DNA from: Candidatus Puniceispirillum sp.
Lineage (GTDB): Bacteria; Pseudomonadota; Alphaproteobacteria; Puniceispirillales; Puniceispirillaceae
NCBI GenBank assembly: GCA_016780525.1
Contig: JADHLR010000071.1
Span: 1-7,841 of the forward strand
Direction: 5' to 3'
Length of the DNA: 7,841 nucleotides
In this document: piece by piece, positions 7,501 to 7,841 of the stretch
Layout of the letters: the number at the start of each line of letters is the position of its first letter
Position numbering within the stretch: the stretch's first letter is position 1
Program-made: the position numbers and the translations under genes
Notes under the pieces: generated by a model
Told to the model about the DNA's origin: nothing
Database searches by the model: none
The model's input: only the letters and a program-made list of their open reading frames with translations

Positions 7501-7706
7501 TCCAAACGGCCGACGATTTCACGATCAACATCAACAGGGGCCGCGCCGCTCCAGCGCACCCGCACATCCAGAACAGGTTTTTCAATGTCCGGACTCATCT
7601 GAATGGGGATGGTCTGCAATGCCACCACGCCAAAAACGACAGTCATCAGGATCATCGCCATAACAGCGACCGGCCATTCAATTGCCAGCCTGATTATACG
7701 TCCCAT
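4539..7706 (-). CDS. RND family efflux pump, inner-membrane permease
   Basis: Proton-driven trimeric inner-membrane transporter of a tripartite efflux system, of the AcrB/HAE-1-like type. At 1055 residues it has the full family length. It has two repeated halves: TM1 (about 10-30), a large periplasmic loop (about 35-340), TM2-6 (about 345-495), TM7 (about 538-556), a second periplasmic loop (about 560-875) and TM8-12 (about 878-1035). Conserved family segments include SPDIEKPVL (38-46) and the TM4 motif GMVVDASIVSLENIFR (406-421). By alignment with AcrB, Asp407 is kept (Asp410) but Asp408 is Ala411, Lys940 is Asn947 (VVVNNAI), Arg971 is Arg978 and Thr978 is Ser985. The relay is therefore not the classical Asp-Asp-Lys set. 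The ATG at 7706 shares its A with the adaptor's TGA stop and has no clear Shine-Dalgarno, so translation is probably coupled. The substrate cannot be predicted: drugs, lipids, solvents or bile-like compounds are all possible. No CusA-like methionine cluster was noticed, so metal export is less likely. Confidence 0.95.
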   Translation of the reverse strand: MGRIIRLAIEWPVAVMAMILMTVVFGVVALQTIPIQMSPDIEKPVLDVRVRWSGAAPVDVDREIVGRLERELAALNGVEEITARSTRGYARVTLTYNVAQDMDKALVMLLSKLSAVNGLPDDADTPLVRTSNSEDSPIARLALVADAGADVNLETLGQYLDSNIVEPLSRTAGISEVAYRGGGKYEMRVIIDPDKLVQYQLTLSEVIEALRTSSSMMSVGMVTEGKRSYAVRTEAVNYTPETAGRIVLRTDISPTGTVIPLLLEDIARIDLKVQKRTSFRRLNGEPAIILNAIRESGSNVVATMVRLRQAADRLNETELNARGLRLQVVYDETKYIASAIDLVQQNIWIGGVLAFSILLLFFRTIMPTIIVFAAIPVSVIGTFVAIAGFGLSINVISLAGLAFAVGMVVDASIVSLENIFRLRQRGMDAPHAAFHGARQVWAPILGSALTTVIVFIPVLLLDLPVGQLFRDIGIAISVSVLISVVVSVTVIPTLAARLLAGASDRFTTLPSIPLVDKPARLFAGQILRYARFAVSHQRRGLLVVATILVLAGAFCARFMPQLDYLPDGNANFAFGRISVPAGYSMDETLRIAERMEQAARPLWEGKTKPDGPPEIERFFFVAYSGGAFAGAAAKDPSRVGELKMVLAGPVFAEPGARAFVQQASLFGRSVGGSRSIRLDIVGPNRDDILPVAVQVNNALEARFARRDGNQIRALPSLDSGAPQIRITPDLPALARAGVSVRDLSTAVDVFNDGANVIQVPIDGQLIDMVLSGSDAENLTAGALQNIPIITRGGLVLRLNQLAKIDVVTAPEQVRRLGGRQSISLQLRPNETLALEDVVDIIDSEILPEIRSEAISQGVSIKLEGAASALDQTWRAMQSNVLTAIFVIFLLMVILLRSFLLPFIILLTIPVAGAGGIAGLAILNIFIRQPLDMLTMLGFVILTGVVVNNAILMIEQTMLHLRDDGMAANAAIIEATKNRIRPIFMSTLTSLFGLVPLVIFPGAGSELYRGIGVVVFGGLGLSMLATLIIVPPLLGIVLNSRFGGRMQQATTLSDNL

Positions 7707-7841
7707 CAGCTATCTACTTTTTTTTCTGGTTGCGCATCAGACCCAGGATAATCGATCAGCTTGCCGTCAGACAATTGCTCATTCCCACGGGTCACGACAA
7801 CATCCCCGTCCTGCAACCCGGAACGCACGATGAAGCCCGAC
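7706..7841 (-). CDS. RND periplasmic adaptor (membrane fusion protein), C-terminal 44 residues, cut by window edge
   Basis: Only the end of the gene is in the window. The frame reads SGFIVRSGLQDGDVVVTRGN and continues EQLSDGKLIDYPG, then a charged tail ending KKVDS. The pattern SGL-x-DGD-VVV-x-G-x-x-x-L-x-D-G is typical of the membrane-proximal end of HlyD/AcrA-type adaptors, which link an RND pump to an outer-membrane channel. Position directly before an RND pump, with stop and start sharing a base (TGATG), supports this. Near the 3' end the coding strand has a run of eight A (7725-7718). The N-terminus, any lipobox and the promoter lie outside the window. Confidence 0.87.
   Translation of the reverse strand, partial: SGFIVRSGLQDGDVVVTRGNEQLSDGKLIDYPGSDAQPEKKVDS

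Noticed and set aside
7706..7735. Programmed frameshift fusing the adaptor to the RND pump at the A8 run
   Set aside because: The alternative frames reach a stop (TAG) within a few codons, before the RND start, and the two proteins are separate in all known systems of this kind.
1..7841. Mobile element, CRISPR array, tRNA/rRNA or defence system
   Set aside because: No transposase, integrase, regularly spaced repeats, tRNA-like fold or defence motif was seen. Recognisable core genes cover nearly the whole window.

Overview
All seven genes in this 7.8 kb window lie on the minus strand, so the layout is described here in transcription order, from high to low coordinates. Coding density is high, base composition is near 50% GC, and gene junctions are very short. 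The order rlpA - D-Ala-D-Ala carboxypeptidase - tmk - holB is familiar from alphaproteobacteria. The delta-prime protein has no cysteines in its visible part, which also fits that group. I infer a free-living, possibly marine, moderate-GC alphaproteobacterium. The class is fairly likely; anything finer is a guess.

Region 1 (7841 to about 4510) is a tripartite efflux operon. It holds the last 44 codons of a periplasmic adaptor (membrane fusion) protein, then a complete 1055-residue RND inner-membrane pump that starts inside the adaptor's stop codon (TGATG). A perfect 18-bp palindrome just after the pump gene may act as its terminator.

Region 2 (4344-4538) is a 195-bp gap. It contains that palindrome, a perfect 13-bp tandem repeat, and a weak candidate promoter for the downstream genes.

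Region 3 (4343 to 1) is a cell-envelope and replication cluster: mltB (lytic transglycosylase), rlpA (septal lipoprotein transglycosylase with a SPOR domain), a PBP5-type D,D-carboxypeptidase, tmk (thymidylate kinase) and holB (clamp-loader delta-prime, cut by the window edge). Junctions are 10 bp, 76 bp, 1 bp and an 8-bp overlap. The first three proteins are exported and remodel peptidoglycan. The last two are cytoplasmic and support DNA synthesis, through dTTP supply and sliding-clamp loading. Linking wall remodelling at division with replication supply is a plausible reading, but it is inference.

I see no mobile element, CRISPR array, RNA gene or convincing new system. The most interesting points are the altered proton-relay residues of the RND pump, the tandem repeat upstream of mltB, and the tight coupling of wall and replication genes.
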